Assembly: GCA_035079385.1 (NCBI GenBank)
Contig: JAVHKY010000039.1
Span: 992,001 to 1,056,000 of the forward strand
Length of the DNA stretch: 64,000 bases
DNA from: Aspidiotus rigidus
Taxonomy: Eukaryota > Arthropoda > Insecta > Hemiptera > Diaspididae
Direction of reading: 5' to 3'
In this document: in pieces, positions 1 to 11,540 of the stretch
Layout of the letters: every line of letters begins with the position of its first letter
How positions within the stretch are numbered: position 1 is the stretch's first letter
Notes under the pieces: model-generated
Told to the model about the DNA's origin: nothing
The model's database searches: none
Seen by the model: the letters and a program-made list of their open reading frames with translations, nothing else
Program-made: the position numbers and the translations under genes

Positions 1-340
1 CAATGACAGGAGGGCACTATAAACCAAAAATAAATAAATAAATAAATAATAATGATAATATGTCCACCACTAGCCAGCCCAACCCTAGTCCCATGTCCAA
101 TCCCCCAACCCTTTCCACAAACCAATCATTTCGAAGAATAAACAAAAAAAGTAAATAAATGAATAAATAGATATAATAATAATAATTACAGATATATGGA
201 TGCCATTTGATCATAGGGGTGCGGACAAGATCTGACTGAAAGATTATGAAGAAAAAAAAAAAAAGATATATATAGATGAAAAATAAGGTATGGGCAAGCA
301 TTCCAAGTTCATGAGGACTGTCGTCACCTTGCTACCTAAC
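1..340. repeat. AT-rich low-complexity sequence
   Basis: Runs of ATAA and TAA units (about 28-56 and 155-186) and a poly-A stretch near 250-264 surround about 100 bp of ordinary sequence. Reading frames here are low-complexity translations. No gene is supported. Confidence 0.6.
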
Positions 341-344
341 ATTT

Positions 345-1112
345 TTCTACTGTCAAAATTAATATATTGCTCGGTCCCTCGATTTTCAAGTCATTTTACA
401 TGTAAAATATCACGTCTAATACGCTCTTGCATCTCCGGGTAAAACGCTCCTTTTTAAACAAGATATCACGTCAGAACATGGCTTCAGAATGAAAATCTTT
501 ATTTCTCTCAGCCTAGGATGATGTAAAACCTGAAGTCATTGCAAACTGTTTCCGAAAAGCTAAATTTTTTGAAGATCCTACATTCTACAAACAATGTGGG
601 AGAAGAAGAACAAGAGGAAGTTGATGAACTAAACCATTTTCCGGGTTGAGAATGTATAGACGATGATGTCGTAACCCGTGAACTCAGAAATATAGACGAC
701 ATTACAAGCTTGGAGATGACAAAAATGAAGACAATGGTGAAGATCAAAAAGAAGAAGAACTTGATGATACTCCTTCATTAACCCCTGGATTAGATTCTAT
801 CCACAATTTAAAGAAATTGTTATCTTCATTCAGTGATTCTGAAGCCCTTCTTCAAAGCCTCAATAGGGTTGAAAATTTTTTGTCAAGAGAGGCTTCAAAA
901 GAACATGTCACTAAGACAACAATTGATAAATTTATCGTCGCCACAGTTGCTTAACTGCATGTGATGTACTGCAAAAAATTATTTTCTTTGTATAGGAATT
1001 AAAATTTCAGACTTTTTTTTTACATTTTTTGTTTCCCGGGTAAGACGTTTTCCCGCCTAAGACGCTTTTTTTTTACTATTCCCTTGGAAAACGTTTTAAG
1101 CGGATTTTACTG
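345..1112 (+). mobile_element. Tigger/pogo-like DNA transposon remnant, transposase C-terminal end
   Basis: Plus-strand pieces read DDVKPEVIANCFRKAKFFED (from about 518) and, after frame breaks, LDDTPSLTPGLDSIHNLKKL, then a stretch ending KTTIDKFIVATVA and a stop near 953. This matches the C-terminal part of CENP-B/Jerky-like DDE transposases of the Tigger/pogo group, which end in a W-x-x-V-x-x-E-x-I-x-x-C-F-R-K-A block and an acidic tail. The sequence then runs to TAAGCGGATTTTACTG followed by TA. That is the reverse complement of a CAGTAAAATCCGCTTA-type Tigger terminal repeat with a TA target site. I could not fix the left terminus. Stops and frame breaks make it a dead fragment, and the catalytic DDE core is not visible. 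Confidence 0.7.
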
Positions 1113-1560
1113 TATATCAGACCCAGAATGATGTAGGCTAAAGTTTAAAATTTCTTAGGCTAGTTATTATAGGCGTAATGGTATGTTAGGCTTAGCACAG
1201 GCCTAGAAGTATAGTATATTAGGTCCAGTATAATGAAGGCTGAAGTTTGAAATTCCTAGTATGACGAAGGCAAGCTATTTAGGAGTGAGAATACACAATA
1301 GTGACGCCCATAAAACAGGTTCCCTGTTTGCCTCAATTAACATGGTTAATGAAGGCAACTCCGAGCGACTCACAAAGTGGGCTGCAAGTTTTTTTGTTGG
1401 ACGACGCACGGCGCACGGCAAATTTCTCAAGAAGGCCCCATAAAACAGGTTCCCTGTTAAAAACTCACGGGCTGTTTAACGAAGTTAAATGAAGGGTGGC
1501 AGGGAACCTGTTTTGTCGGTGATTTATGATGTCATAAGATTGTTACGTCACAGACCCAGA
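1113..1560. repeat. Dispersed repeat fragments
   Basis: A TAGTATAATGAAGGC phrase at about 1225-1245 recurs near 15460. The CAGGTTCCCTGTT / CAGGGAACCTG boundary motif of the composite minisatellite family occurs at 1316-1330, 1445-1459 and 1499-1513. No gene is evident. Confidence 0.5.
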
Positions 1561-1562
1561 CT

Positions 1563-1680
1563 TTGGAGTTATATATGATAGGACAGGGACTTGGACAAAT
1601 TTCGACCTCCAACCTATGTATGATAGAAGGGGAAATTCCGACCTCCGAGCTATATAATGAAAGAGTAGTAATAGAGCCCC
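1563..1680 (+). repeat. Composite minisatellite family, short copy
   Basis: About 45-bp units contain an ATATATGATAGGA-type phrase, GGGGACTTGG and AAATTTCGACCTCC. The same units recur at 2046-2260, 30640-30900, 35900-36340, 50739-51075 and elsewhere. Confidence 0.7.
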
Positions 1681-1682
1681 TT

Positions 1683-2045
1683 AGGAACTGTTCCAAAAAC
1701 CGACCAAAATTGACTAAAAATGACCAAAGTCAACCAAAAAAAAAAACAACCAAAATCGACCAAAAACGACCATAATCAGACATATATCAGACGCATTGGG
1801 ACCCAATTAAACGCATTGGGCGTGGTTTGGACCTTTGGGAACTGTTCCAAAAATTGACCAAAAACGACCATAATTGGACATATGTCAGACGCATTGGGAC
1901 CCAATTAAACGCATTGGGCGGTTTTTGGACCCTTGGGAACTGTTCCAAAAATTGACCAAAATTGACCAAAAACGACCATAATTGGACATATGTCAAACGC
2001 GTTGTGACCCAATTAAACGATGGGGGCAGTTTTCAAGACAGTTCC
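1683..2045 (+). repeat. Tandem repeat, about 120-130 bp period, roughly three units
   Basis: Each unit carries GGAACTGTTCCAAAAA, several ATTGACCAAAA / CGACCATAAT words, ACGCATTGGGACCC and AATTAAACGCATTGGG. The units are diverged by substitutions and small indels. Reading frames across it are repeat translations. Confidence 0.75.
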
Positions 2046-2300
2046 GAAGCCCCTATTACTACTTAGAAGGGAAAATTTCGAATTCCAAACTATATTTAAT
2101 TTCGACATCCAAACTTTTTGTGATACGACTTTCAAGTTATAAATGGTAGGAAGGGGACTTGGAAAATTTCAGATCTCCAAGCCATATTTTACGTATGATA
2201 AGAGAGTGACTTAGAAATTCAACCTCCGAGCTATATATGGTACGACCTTAAGGTTGCCGGCCGGCTGGACGGTGGAGATTTTTTCTAAATACTCCCCCCC
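2046..2300 (+). repeat. Composite minisatellite family copy ending in a C-tract
   Basis: Degenerate 45-bp units (AATTTCGA, GATAGGAAGGGGACTTGGAA) end at a CTCCCCCCCCCC run near 2291-2303. The GGTTCCCTGTTTGAAAAA boundary motif follows. Confidence 0.6.
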
Positions 2301-5300
2301 CCCCTATGAAATAGGTTCCCTGTTTGAAAAAATCAATGTAGTTTGTAATTTGAACCCAGAACCCCATGTGTAACAAATAAAGAAACCTGCGATTTCTTTT
2401 TCCTTTTTCCCTGAGTACAAATTATAATATTGTCGAATAAACCAAATTCTCATTCTTAGGCCGGGAAAATCTCCCTAGCAAAACAATGGTCTATATTTTG
2501 AGTATACGCCCTCGCCAACTTTTAGTTTGTTTCCTTGTGTAAGGAGGACGCACGTGATGGTTGGACTTCCCCTTCAAGCTGCAGGAATGAAGACCGCTTG
2601 ACGCTATTCGATAGTAAAAATCATCAATGGTATACCTGTTACACATTTCATTGTTAAAGTTCAGCGATTTGGAACGTGTAAACATTACAATGAGCGTCAT
2701 ATAATCGAGAAGACCTTCGTAATACTTTCTGGGAATGAGCCTAGAAGGTGTAGTTGTCCCACTAGGCCGCTCTTAGTCGAATAGTTCAATGACGACTGGA
2801 TGAGAACTGGAATACAAAGTTTGGCAACAACGCCGTATCAAAAATAATCTTCCCAGCTAGCCTATCAATATGACTGTGCGTGTATTCGTCAACGTGGTTT
2901 GCCTCGTTGTACATGTACTTACTTACACGAGCCAAAAGTGAAAGTGAAGTGCGATCGTATGGACGTATTTTAAAAGAAATGTTTTGAAATTCAACAATTA
3001 AAAATCATCCGACTTATATTTTGTTTATAAATAACATCATAATAATAATAATACGTAAAAATAATGCGATTGTCGAGTTAATTTTCTGGAATGTCAAAGT
3101 CGAACAGCATGAAAAAATTTTATTTGTTCAGTGAGAAAAGGTGATAATAGCTACATAATAGTGCTCGCTAGTTTATTTAGCCCGCGCTATCCACGAACTT
3201 CAAACACGATATTACCAGGTAAATTTTTCATTTTATTTTTCTACCAGCGCGCAAGCCTGGAATTTAAAATTTTTCGAAATTGATGCGCTAGGTATAACCT
3301 AATAAATTGTTAACACCAAATTTGACTCCCCTCTAAATTTTGATTAAATACTATAAAAGTTTCACGATTTATAGAATTATTTTTCGACCTTCTCGTAAAT
3401 AAAATGATTTTATTTTTCTAAACACATACCTACTGCAGGAAACTTCGTCAATTCTGCCCGGAATACCGGTTTGAATAAAATTAATATTAATGATTAGTTT
3501 TATAGTGTATTGTACGTGCTTGTTTAAAGCCCATCAACAGTCTCCCTTTTCCCTCTTTGAGTAGTTAAAAATATCCGATCCGGCGTAATCAGTGAAGTTT
3601 CCGACCGTGTACGAGTTGACTAAAAAGTTTATTAAAGTTTTACCCCGCATACATAGATACGTTAACACGTGTGATGTGAAGAGCCTTCTTAATAAGTCTT
3701 TCAAGTTCTTCGGTAAGATTGTTTTCATCTCATTGTATAATAAGCTTGATGAAGTGTTAATTGAAAAATGACCGCGATCAGGTAGGTATAGGCGTACAAT
3801 ATTTGAATGTAGAACAAAACAAATTAACGCTTGTTAATAGCCAGGAAGGCACGCGCATTCGTCTCGTGATGCGGAAGTCTGGGAAATCCCTTTCTGCTGG
3901 TGTTATTATTTAATATCTGAAGCAAACAAGCCGCTCAATTCATACAAGTGTGAATGCGTTCGCCGCAGAAAACCACGGCGTTCTACAAGAGAAAGGCTAA
4001 CGGCCCTGGACTCGCGGCCCACGAAATAGGTCAATTATGTACGAATTATATATCGTCAAATCTCCTTCGCTACAATGTAAACAAAATTTTATAATCTGGA
4101 AGTGGTTCTTAAAACGTGAAAGAAAATCTGTGTTCAACAAAATTTTAGGAACCTTTAAACCGCAAACAAAATTCTGCCAAAAAATGATTCTCGGAGGCAA
4201 CGAACGTAACTCGAATGTTGTGTAATCTCAATCGTATTATTGGTTCGACTATGTAGAGTTTTTTAGTGGAAAAAAGTAACAGAGCCAAATTCGTGTATCG
4301 AGATCCATCAACTGTTGTCAAGCTATTTGGCGACCGAAGAAAGAAGTCATGTGTCTACTAAAATTTGTAATTATAATATAAGAAATCCAAGCCACGAGAG
4401 ACTCGCTCTACAACAATATTTTTGTCGAGCTCGTATCGTTCGTTATATGGCTTAATAATAAATTTTTTTCGACATCACGTTCTTTACTCGTGATGTTCTT
4501 GTGGTCGGAAATCCTCAGGGTTTCTTCGATTTTTAAAATGTGCGATATTAAAGATTCAAAATCGTTAATGGTTAGCTATAAAAGAACGATGGACTGTGTC
4601 TAAGTCTGATGAACTCGCGAGCACGAGTAGATAGAAATCCTTCTTTTTTGCATTTTTCAATCGTTTTCTTACGGACCTTCAATATCGCTTTGATCATGTG
4701 AACGATGAATAAGGACCAAGAAATAAGCGTCAAAATTGCCCTCACAAATTCTCAATTACTTGTGTGTCCACCAACGATCATTCCTTAAATTGAAATAAAT
4801 TAACTTCTTACTTTCAATTATTCGCGAAAAAACATTTTTAAAGAATGCTGGGAACGTGACCTTGAAAGTGGAAACGATATTTGTCAAATTCGACGGTATA
4901 AAACGTGAGAGTTTTCAAACGTCAAGGTTTCATAAAAATACACCCAGTTCGAAATCCATAAATCTTCCAACTTACGTGATGTAACTTACTATTTATTCAT
5001 AAGTTATAGAGTATTTCACTGCGTCACAGACAGTTTCCTAAGATCATTATTTTATAGTACAATCAAAAGCGTAGGGGTCAGAGTGGTCGGATCGATATTT
5101 TCTTCTAATCTGAATATCAAATCTTTACGGAAAAAATTACTCTGGGTTTTCCCTTCAAGAAAAACATTGAATCATAGACATTATGTTTTGTCTTCAACTA
5201 ATTGAAAAATTCTCAATAGAAGACAGGATCGAGAAGGAATTTCCTTGAGCTATGAGCTAGCCCAAACAAACAATTAATTTATTCAATCATAGCATTCATA

Positions 5301-5439
5301 TCTATTCTCCTCCATACTAAACCTGACACACATGATACTAGACTTCCTTCAGCTCAGGCTTTGGAAGAATTTCGACCTCTGCTACTTTATAGGTTATCCT
5401 TTAACATACTAGGCAAAACTAAAATGAATGAAGAAGGAA
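2301..5439. other. No recognisable gene
   Basis: About 3.1 kb of AT-rich sequence without long reading frames, recognisable protein similarity or obvious repeats. The short frames at 3997-4225 overlap on both strands and have no family signature. It could hold regulatory sequence or exons too short to see. Confidence 0.5.
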
Positions 5440-6115
5440 TACTCAGAAGAGTAAAGATACACGAACTACACTAAAATATCACACGACTGAGCGCTTTCGG
5501 CTAAACAGCCATTCTCAAAGTATAGAAAGCGACTGAACCCAACACCAACAAGAACGAGTAACAACGAAGAGGAGGTCATGATGACTGAACCAGCGAGTCA
5601 TCGAAGTGTGAATCATCCTCATAGACTAATTCAATCAATCCCTCCTCAGGAATAGACCTGTTCAACACGGTAATGTCTTTAATATTTCGGTGACGATGAA
5701 TTTCGATTTCTTCTAACGCTAAGCGCCTGAAATGAGATTTTTCCCTGTGAAGGAGAACTTCAGACCTCTCTTTGGGACTATGACCACTTTCAATTAGATA
5801 GTCCGCAAACGCCGACTCGCCTACTTTTCTTTTTTCCCAGGCTTTCCTGTATTCATCAACTCTAATCTGGAGTTGACGGCTAGTCATACCTATGTACACG
5901 CTAGGGCAATCTCCACAGGCCCCCCTATAAACACCGTCCCTCTCAGCCATCTGTATTGGATCATTCAATTTGACCAAAAGGCTTTTAACAGTATTGGCAC
6001 TATAAAACGCCGGCCGAAAACCGAAGAGACGGAGGACACGGCTCAACTCCGAAGAAAACCTCCCCAAAAACGGCAACCTAATCCACCGTTTTCGCCTTGT
6101 AACGTCGCATTTTTA
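5440..6115 (-). pseudogene. Penelope-like element E: 5'-truncated GIY-YIG endonuclease end and 3' UTR
   Basis: The minus-strand frame (about 6110 to 5576) begins in the RT-endonuclease linker (RRKRWIRLPFLGRF) and continues into a GIY-YIG nuclease domain. GVY is followed about a dozen residues later by YIG, then SRQLQIRV, and later AFADYLIESGHS and a C-terminal LNRSIPEEGLIELVYED. This is the endonuclease of canonical Penelope-like retroelements, which join RT to GIY-YIG. The RT is absent, so this is a 5'-truncated copy. The frame is open to its stop, so decay is moderate. The 3' UTR continues to about 5440 and contains the hairpin listed separately. No flanking target duplication was identified. 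Confidence 0.88.
5493..5530 (-). other. Conserved PLE 3'-UTR hairpin (copy E)
   Basis: Sense strand: an outer helix GCTTTC/GAAAGC encloses GAGAATGGCTGTTTAGCC, in which GGCT pairs with AGCC around a GTTT loop. CGCTCAGTCG follows. The same architecture occurs in PLE copies B and D. Confidence 0.65.
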
Positions 6116-8454
6116 GCCTCGTACGAGTATTACGAGCTACACCATATAGTCAAGATCGCATCGATTGTTTTTTCTCCAATCCTCTACGGGAGATTCACGT
6201 GGAGTTGATTTGAACAGGTAGCTGTCCAGACTTCGTTCTCTTATTTAACTTCATATTTGTCGCCAGCGCAAAATTACAGATCGTTGTTCGTACGGGCTAA
6301 CACGATCTATCTTTCTTTTCTTAACATACTGACGACTAATTTCTTCCTGGTTCTATTGTAAAATTAAAAGACCCCGTATTTAGGCTTGTTGTTTATTGTA
6401 ACGTACTGATACTATATATTTTTTGTGGCCCATCTCGGAGTGAACTCGCACTCATTGTATTCCGCAGTGGACAAGGGATGCGACGTCAAAATTTCATGTT
6501 AATTTTTTTTTCTCTAAATTGGGGTTGTGTATTTTTTTTCGGACGGGCTTATTTCTTCCTCCGAGATTAGAGAACACTGGACCGGTACGATGTTCCAGTT
6601 TTTTGGCTTCACAAAATCCTGCTGGGTTAAAAGACGCTTCGAGGAAGGTTTTGCTGCGATCATCCATGCTCTCGAAAAGTTAGTTCTCAATTTTCTATCG
6701 TGCAGACGTGACTCGAAAATATTGTCTCTTTAGTCTATACGGATATGTGGGAATGTATTCCTATCTTATATAGTGCACGTGTGCAGTGTTAGATTTTTCG
6801 CTTTTTCGTAATCATTCGTAACTTTTCCACTTATTTTACTTTTAAATTCATAATATAAATCACCGATCGAAGAGAACGTAATTTAATTAATCCGGGAATA
6901 ATTATTTTGTCGATGTTTAAATCAATATATTTATTGTGCGAGTAATCTATCTAATATGAGTGGCTAAGGCGGCCGTGGGTCACACAACCAGTGTGAGCGC
7001 CCACGGCTCCCTTCCCGGTCAACAACATGGGTCTTCCGTCCAAACATCCATCCGTCCAAATACGTAACGTTATTATTTTTATTATTATTTTATGATTTTT
7101 TAATTTATGGATGTTTTGTGTTTACAATGGCCATTGATAAGGAAGGCACTTCTCTAAGTTCGTGAGTTAACCATTCGTAATGTAAATTTTATTGTTTTTT
7201 AGGGCCCTCCCTGTCAAGTCGCTTTTACGTCATTAGTTCGGTTTCAAATAAAATTTCAGTATTCATTTTCCGCTTACCCAGTTATCTAGAAAGAAAATTT
7301 TACTCATTGATTTTTTTTTTTTTTTTTTTGATTTGTTAATCATCTGGGGAAATATACTTGATCGAACTGGAGATCTTTCGGGGGTCTCATGTCAGTTATG
7401 TGCTCGATTACCCAATAAACTCTCTCTTATAACCCTCAGTGGTCACTTATAGCGGGTATCCGGTTCGTTGTGAAAATACGTAAGTCGCAAAAAATAGTAT
7501 GAAGCGCGGGCATAATAGAATCACACGATCGCGGGCCTGGCTCCTGGTTTTATATTTTTTAATTATTTTATATCTTCAAGAGTTGAGGGGGTCGACACAT
7601 CAGGCAAATGAGGAATCCCGAGGAGATACATCCGGTGATAATTCAGTTAACCTCCCTGGGCGGTTATTTGTTTATTTTACCCGACAAAGTTATTTTTATT
7701 AAAGAAAGAATTATTTTATTACTTTAATCCGACCTCAGTCGTGCACATTTTTTTTTTTATTCATTTAATCATTTACCCTATAATTATTGGAATCGATTAG
7801 TGACGTGAATAATAATTCGACAGGTCGAGTTGTTGAAAGAAATTATCTTTTGAGCATAAGCTCCATACTAGAGAAGAGTCTTCACAGTATAGACTAACCA
7901 TGTCCGTGTGGTGTAATTAAGCCCTAAATTTTCTGTTGAATCATTTTGATGTTTTCTTGTGGTCTAACTAATACCTCATTAATATGCACATTTTTTAATA
8001 TAACCCTTTCGGCATTTTAAATACTGTTTAATTATTTACTATATTATTTGTCACGTTATTCGCAACCAAAAAATCTATTGTGGGACGACCTGGCCCCACC
8101 AAGGTCTCGACTCGGGATTTTCATAAGTTCTCCGAGCTTGTTCCGAGTTTAAATCGGTTTGTGACCTCAAAATGGTTTTAGTTTTGGTCCTTTATTATTT
8201 AAAATTATTGGTAAGATTCTACATACGCGTAGACTTATTTTTGGTTCGTAAGATCTTGGTTTTTCTTGTCCTACCAAGCACAGATGAAATTAATGTCCCT
8301 ATATTTAGGCACAAAATTAAAGGATAAGATGGCATCCCTGATTTTTATTAGAAATTTTTATTGCTCCCGAACTCCATTTTGAGACGGCGAGGATTCCAGC
8401 TTAGAAACCTGGGCTCCCTCGTGACAGCATCGTCACAGCCTATCAAGGTGCAAT
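6116..8454. other. No recognisable gene; contains a strong hairpin
   Basis: About 2.3 kb of AT-rich sequence. It holds a poly-T tract near 7312-7330 and a GC-rich hairpin at 6972-7007. Reading frames such as 7499-7702 carry no family signature. LTR-like pieces were considered, but no paired LTRs were found. Confidence 0.5.
6972..7007. other. GC-rich two-helix hairpin
   Basis: GCCGTGGG (6972-6979) pairs with CCCACGGC (7000-7007). TCACAC (6980-6985) pairs with GTGTGA (6991-6996) around an AACCA loop, leaving only a 3-nt bulge. It stands out in AT-rich surroundings. The function is unknown. Confidence 0.6.
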
Positions 8455-9660
8455 TCACGGGGGGTGGGAGGTTGTGGAATCGAGACTTTTCCTTGTAAGT
8501 CTCCTCCGGACCATAAGGTCAATGTCCACTTTGACCTGATTCACTCTAGCCAAGTGCTTTATCGTCACGAGTTCTTTTTTGAAGGCGACCTCACTCAGAG
8601 GGAGCTGGGTGAGGCGATATATTAAGCTATTAAATGTAGCTTTTTTATGGGCAAAAGGTACGAAAGACGACCCGTGGATGGCAATGTCGGTCGAAGTACT
8701 TTTCCGGTAAATACCCGACCGAATTCGTGGACACCGTCAATGACGGATATAGATAAGTTCAGAAAATTTATTGATGAACCACCAACTTCCAGAGTAAATT
8801 TGATGGAAGGGTATAAACTATTTAAATAAGCGAGAAACTCACTAAGGAGCTCCACAGGACCGGGCCACGCGCACAATATGTCATCCACGTACCTATGCCA
8901 ATAGAAAACGTGATTCAAAAACACCTGGCCCGAAGAAAACAGTTCAACCTCAGATTTGGACATAAAAACTTCCGAAATAAGAGAACCCAAGGGAGAACCT
9001 ACAGGGATCCCTACCTCCTCAGGGAACTCAAAGTATTTATCATCAAATTTGCAAAAATTAGGCGACCAACAGGCGTTCAACAGGTAGAAAAATTCGCCAA
9101 ATTCATTATAAGGAGGACCAGATTCCACAAGCAATTTACCTACTTGTAGCATAGTGGCAGCCTTAGGGATATTGGGAAAAAGCCCAAGGACATCAAACGA
9201 GCACAAAATTGAACCTGGAGGAAGGTGTATGTCCTTCAATTTTTCAGCCAGGGCGCTCGAATTCTTAACTGAATAGGGAGACTCCACCTCCACACGAGCT
9301 CTGAACCATTTATCCAGGAACTTAGCGAGGGAGTAGGTGGGGGAGGAAACATACGAAACAATCGGCCGCATCGGTACATTTTCTTTGTGTACCTTCGGCA
9401 AACCGTAAAGGAGGGGAGGAACTGGATTCGGTTCCAACATGGCTTTCTTTACAGCGGGGCTCTTAATGATAACCTCACTACCATTAATAAGTTTTCTTGC
9501 CTCTTTAACGAATTTCGGAAAATCAGAAAGAGGGTCCTTCTTGGCCCCACATTGGCCAAGCACCTCGTAAACCTTAGAAACGTAGGAAACCTTGTCCATA
9601 TCTACAACGGCGGTTCGTGTATCTATCTCCTTACTTTTTTGAGTATTCCTTCATAATGAA
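8455..9660 (-). pseudogene. Penelope-like element A: reverse transcriptase fragment
   Basis: The minus-strand frame from about 9655 reads a truncated RT finger region (TAVVDMDKVSYVSKVYEVLG). It continues with LLYGLPKVHK, MRPIVSYVSSPTYSLAKFLD, CSFDVLGLFPNIPKAA, GIPVGSPLGSLISEVFM and YWHRYVDDILCAWPG. YVDD is the RT catalytic motif, and the GLPKVHK / SYVSSPTY pattern is typical of PLE reverse transcriptases. The frame shifts near 8665, and the linker (LPLSEVAFKKELVTIKHLAR) continues in another frame to a stop near 8460. The GIY-YIG domain is missing, so the copy is truncated at both ends and frameshifted. It is close in sequence to copies B and D. Confidence 0.9.
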
Positions 9661-9709
9661 TGACTGTAAAATTCAAAAACGGATTGATTCTAAAATGAGT
9701 TATTTAGCT

Positions 9710-9833
<124 letters not shown>

Positions 9834-9944
9834 CGAGGCGTAGTATGACGTCACGTAGGCCTATACCATCCTATAAGCCACTCAACCTAATATATGACTA
9901 AGGATGAACCTTCAACCAAGCCTAACTTACAGAGTACTAGGTTT

Positions 9945-10790
9945 ATCGGATTGCGTATGCATTGACACCGGAATCGACCCTTTTGGATATAACGTCAGTG
10001 TTGGGAGAATCTCTTCGGCAAATCCACTCTTCTCCTCAGCAATAGAACACACCCCAACAACACCACCTTAGACATACGAGATCCCTGTTGGAATATCTGC
10101 TTCTTCTTGCTTCAAGGGTGATCTTCCTCGCCTTTCTGCACATCTGAATGTGGATGGTACACAATTGTCGAGTAGGCCGTAGCGAGGTTCTGCATTTGGC
10201 TATTCCATTCCCGGTCCATCTTCTTCTTTATAACGGTGGCTGCAATAGCTTCTTCCGAACCTAGCATGGCGGGCACCAGGCTACTCGGAGCGAGCGCTTC
10301 ATTTATCCCAATCTCTTGAAGAGACAGACTAAGCTTGCCCTGCTCACGCCTCAAATAAGATGTGCTGTGGTCCGACATCCCGCCTTTGGTTGCAGTGCGA
10401 ACACCTTGCCTGCTCAACTTTCTTCAATTTCTCATCAAGGTATTTTGGAAGTAGCTATGGCCACTGAACACCTGCGTCGGCTTGAGTATGCAATTATCCT
10501 GCCTGGCTTTTTCGCTGCCATCAGAAAATGGTACCTGAAGCTCAGCGTTGAGTCAAATCAGATACCTAAGTACTCCATCTGCTTCTTGGTCTCAATTTTC
10601 CACACCCTGCAGGCAAAAGGTTGAGGTAGTGAACTTTCGACGGGTCGTGAATAAAATGGCCTCCGTCTTATCTACTGCAAGTTCTAGTCTAGCCGACGCG
10701 ATTTGAGGCATCACTACCTCCCTGTAATTGGATATGGTTGGATATAAAGGGGAGAATTTAGGGGTTAAATCGTGGTAATTCCGTAACTGC
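9945..10790 (-). mobile_element. Internally deleted R1-clade LINE derivative, copy 1
   Basis: On the minus strand, an RT fragment (DKTEAILFTTRRKFTT, about 10690-10600) is joined after an internal deletion to the element's C-terminal region. That region reads TQVFSGHSYF and then a frame with LAPSSLVPAMLGSEEA at 10112-10417. K-TEA-x-L-x-T-x-RRKF and the LVxAMLxSEE block are typical of R1-clade ORF2. A 3' UTR-like tail continues to about 9945. Copy 2 at 20100-20995 shares the same deletion joint and the same unrelated sequence at its high-coordinate end (GTAACGAAAAAAGCAGTTAC). Confidence 0.75.
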
Positions 10791-10799
10791 TTTTTTCGT

Positions 10800-11540
10800 T
10801 ACCGAGGATTCCGAAATTAATTATAAGAAATCGAAATATATGAAATCCAAAGAGGGCAAAACGCAGAATAAGAACAACTTGGAAGATAAAGAAATAGAAG
10901 AAGTTAGAGAGTTCAATTGCTTGGGACAAATAGTAGCATTTGATGAAAGAACGGAGAAAGAACTTAAGACACGGAAAGGTAAAGCTTGGGGAAATTCTGG
11001 TCCTTGAGGAAAATTTTTGAAAACAATAAAATTTGTATAAACTTGTTAATAAAAACCTTAGATAGCTGTGTTCTACCTGTCCTCAGCTATGGTGCCCAGA
11101 CCTGGTCATTAACAAAAAGTCAAACCATGCAATTGCAGAAAACACAATGGGCGATGGAAAGAAAAATTTTGGGAATAAACATGAGAGACAGAGTTAGCAG
11201 CAGAAAAATTAGGTCAGAAACCCAAAGTAAAGATATAGGATACACGATTAAAAAACTTAAATTTAAATATGCAGGACACATGATGAGATCGAAAGTGGAC
11301 AGGTGGAACCGCAGGGCAACGGACTGGACCCCATATGGAAAGAAAAGAAGGAAAGGGAGACCAAAAACGAGATGGAGGGACGAAATACGAAAAAGGGTTG
11401 GTGAAATGTGGGTGGGACAGAGATCGTTGTTGGAGGATCGGAGAGGCATATGCCCGTGAATGGGCAGACTACTTATAAGCTTACTGTATTAAGATGTAAT
11501 GTAAAGAGAAAATAAAGGCTGTTATTATTATATGGCCGCT
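10800..11540 (+). mobile_element. 5'-truncated RTE-clade LINE, 3' end
   Basis: The plus frame reads EVREFNCLGQIVAFDERTEK, then CVLPVLSYGAQTWSLTKS, a QKTQWAMERKILGINMRDR block, KLKFKYAGHMMR, and RRKGRPKTRWRDEIRKRVGE. The order VLPVLxYGAxTW, ..RAMER.MLGI..RDR, K.KW.GH..R, GRP..RW.D is the C-terminal signature of RTE-type reverse transcriptases. A frame change near 11440 then recovers EAYAREWADYL and a stop near 11477. The element ends GAAAATAAAGGCTG followed by TTATTATTA, the short simple-repeat tail usual for RTE. No catalytic RT core is present. It lies between the R1 derivative and the longer R1 element. Confidence 0.85.

Noticed and set aside
3997..4225. Overlapping 62-67 residue frames on both strands
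   Set aside because: No motif, no splice partners, and equal openness on both strands.
7370..7500. Possible LTR-like segment (AATAAACTCTCTCTT and GTGGTCACTTATAGCGGG)
   Set aside because: No paired LTR, primer-binding site or internal gag-pol sequence was found nearby.
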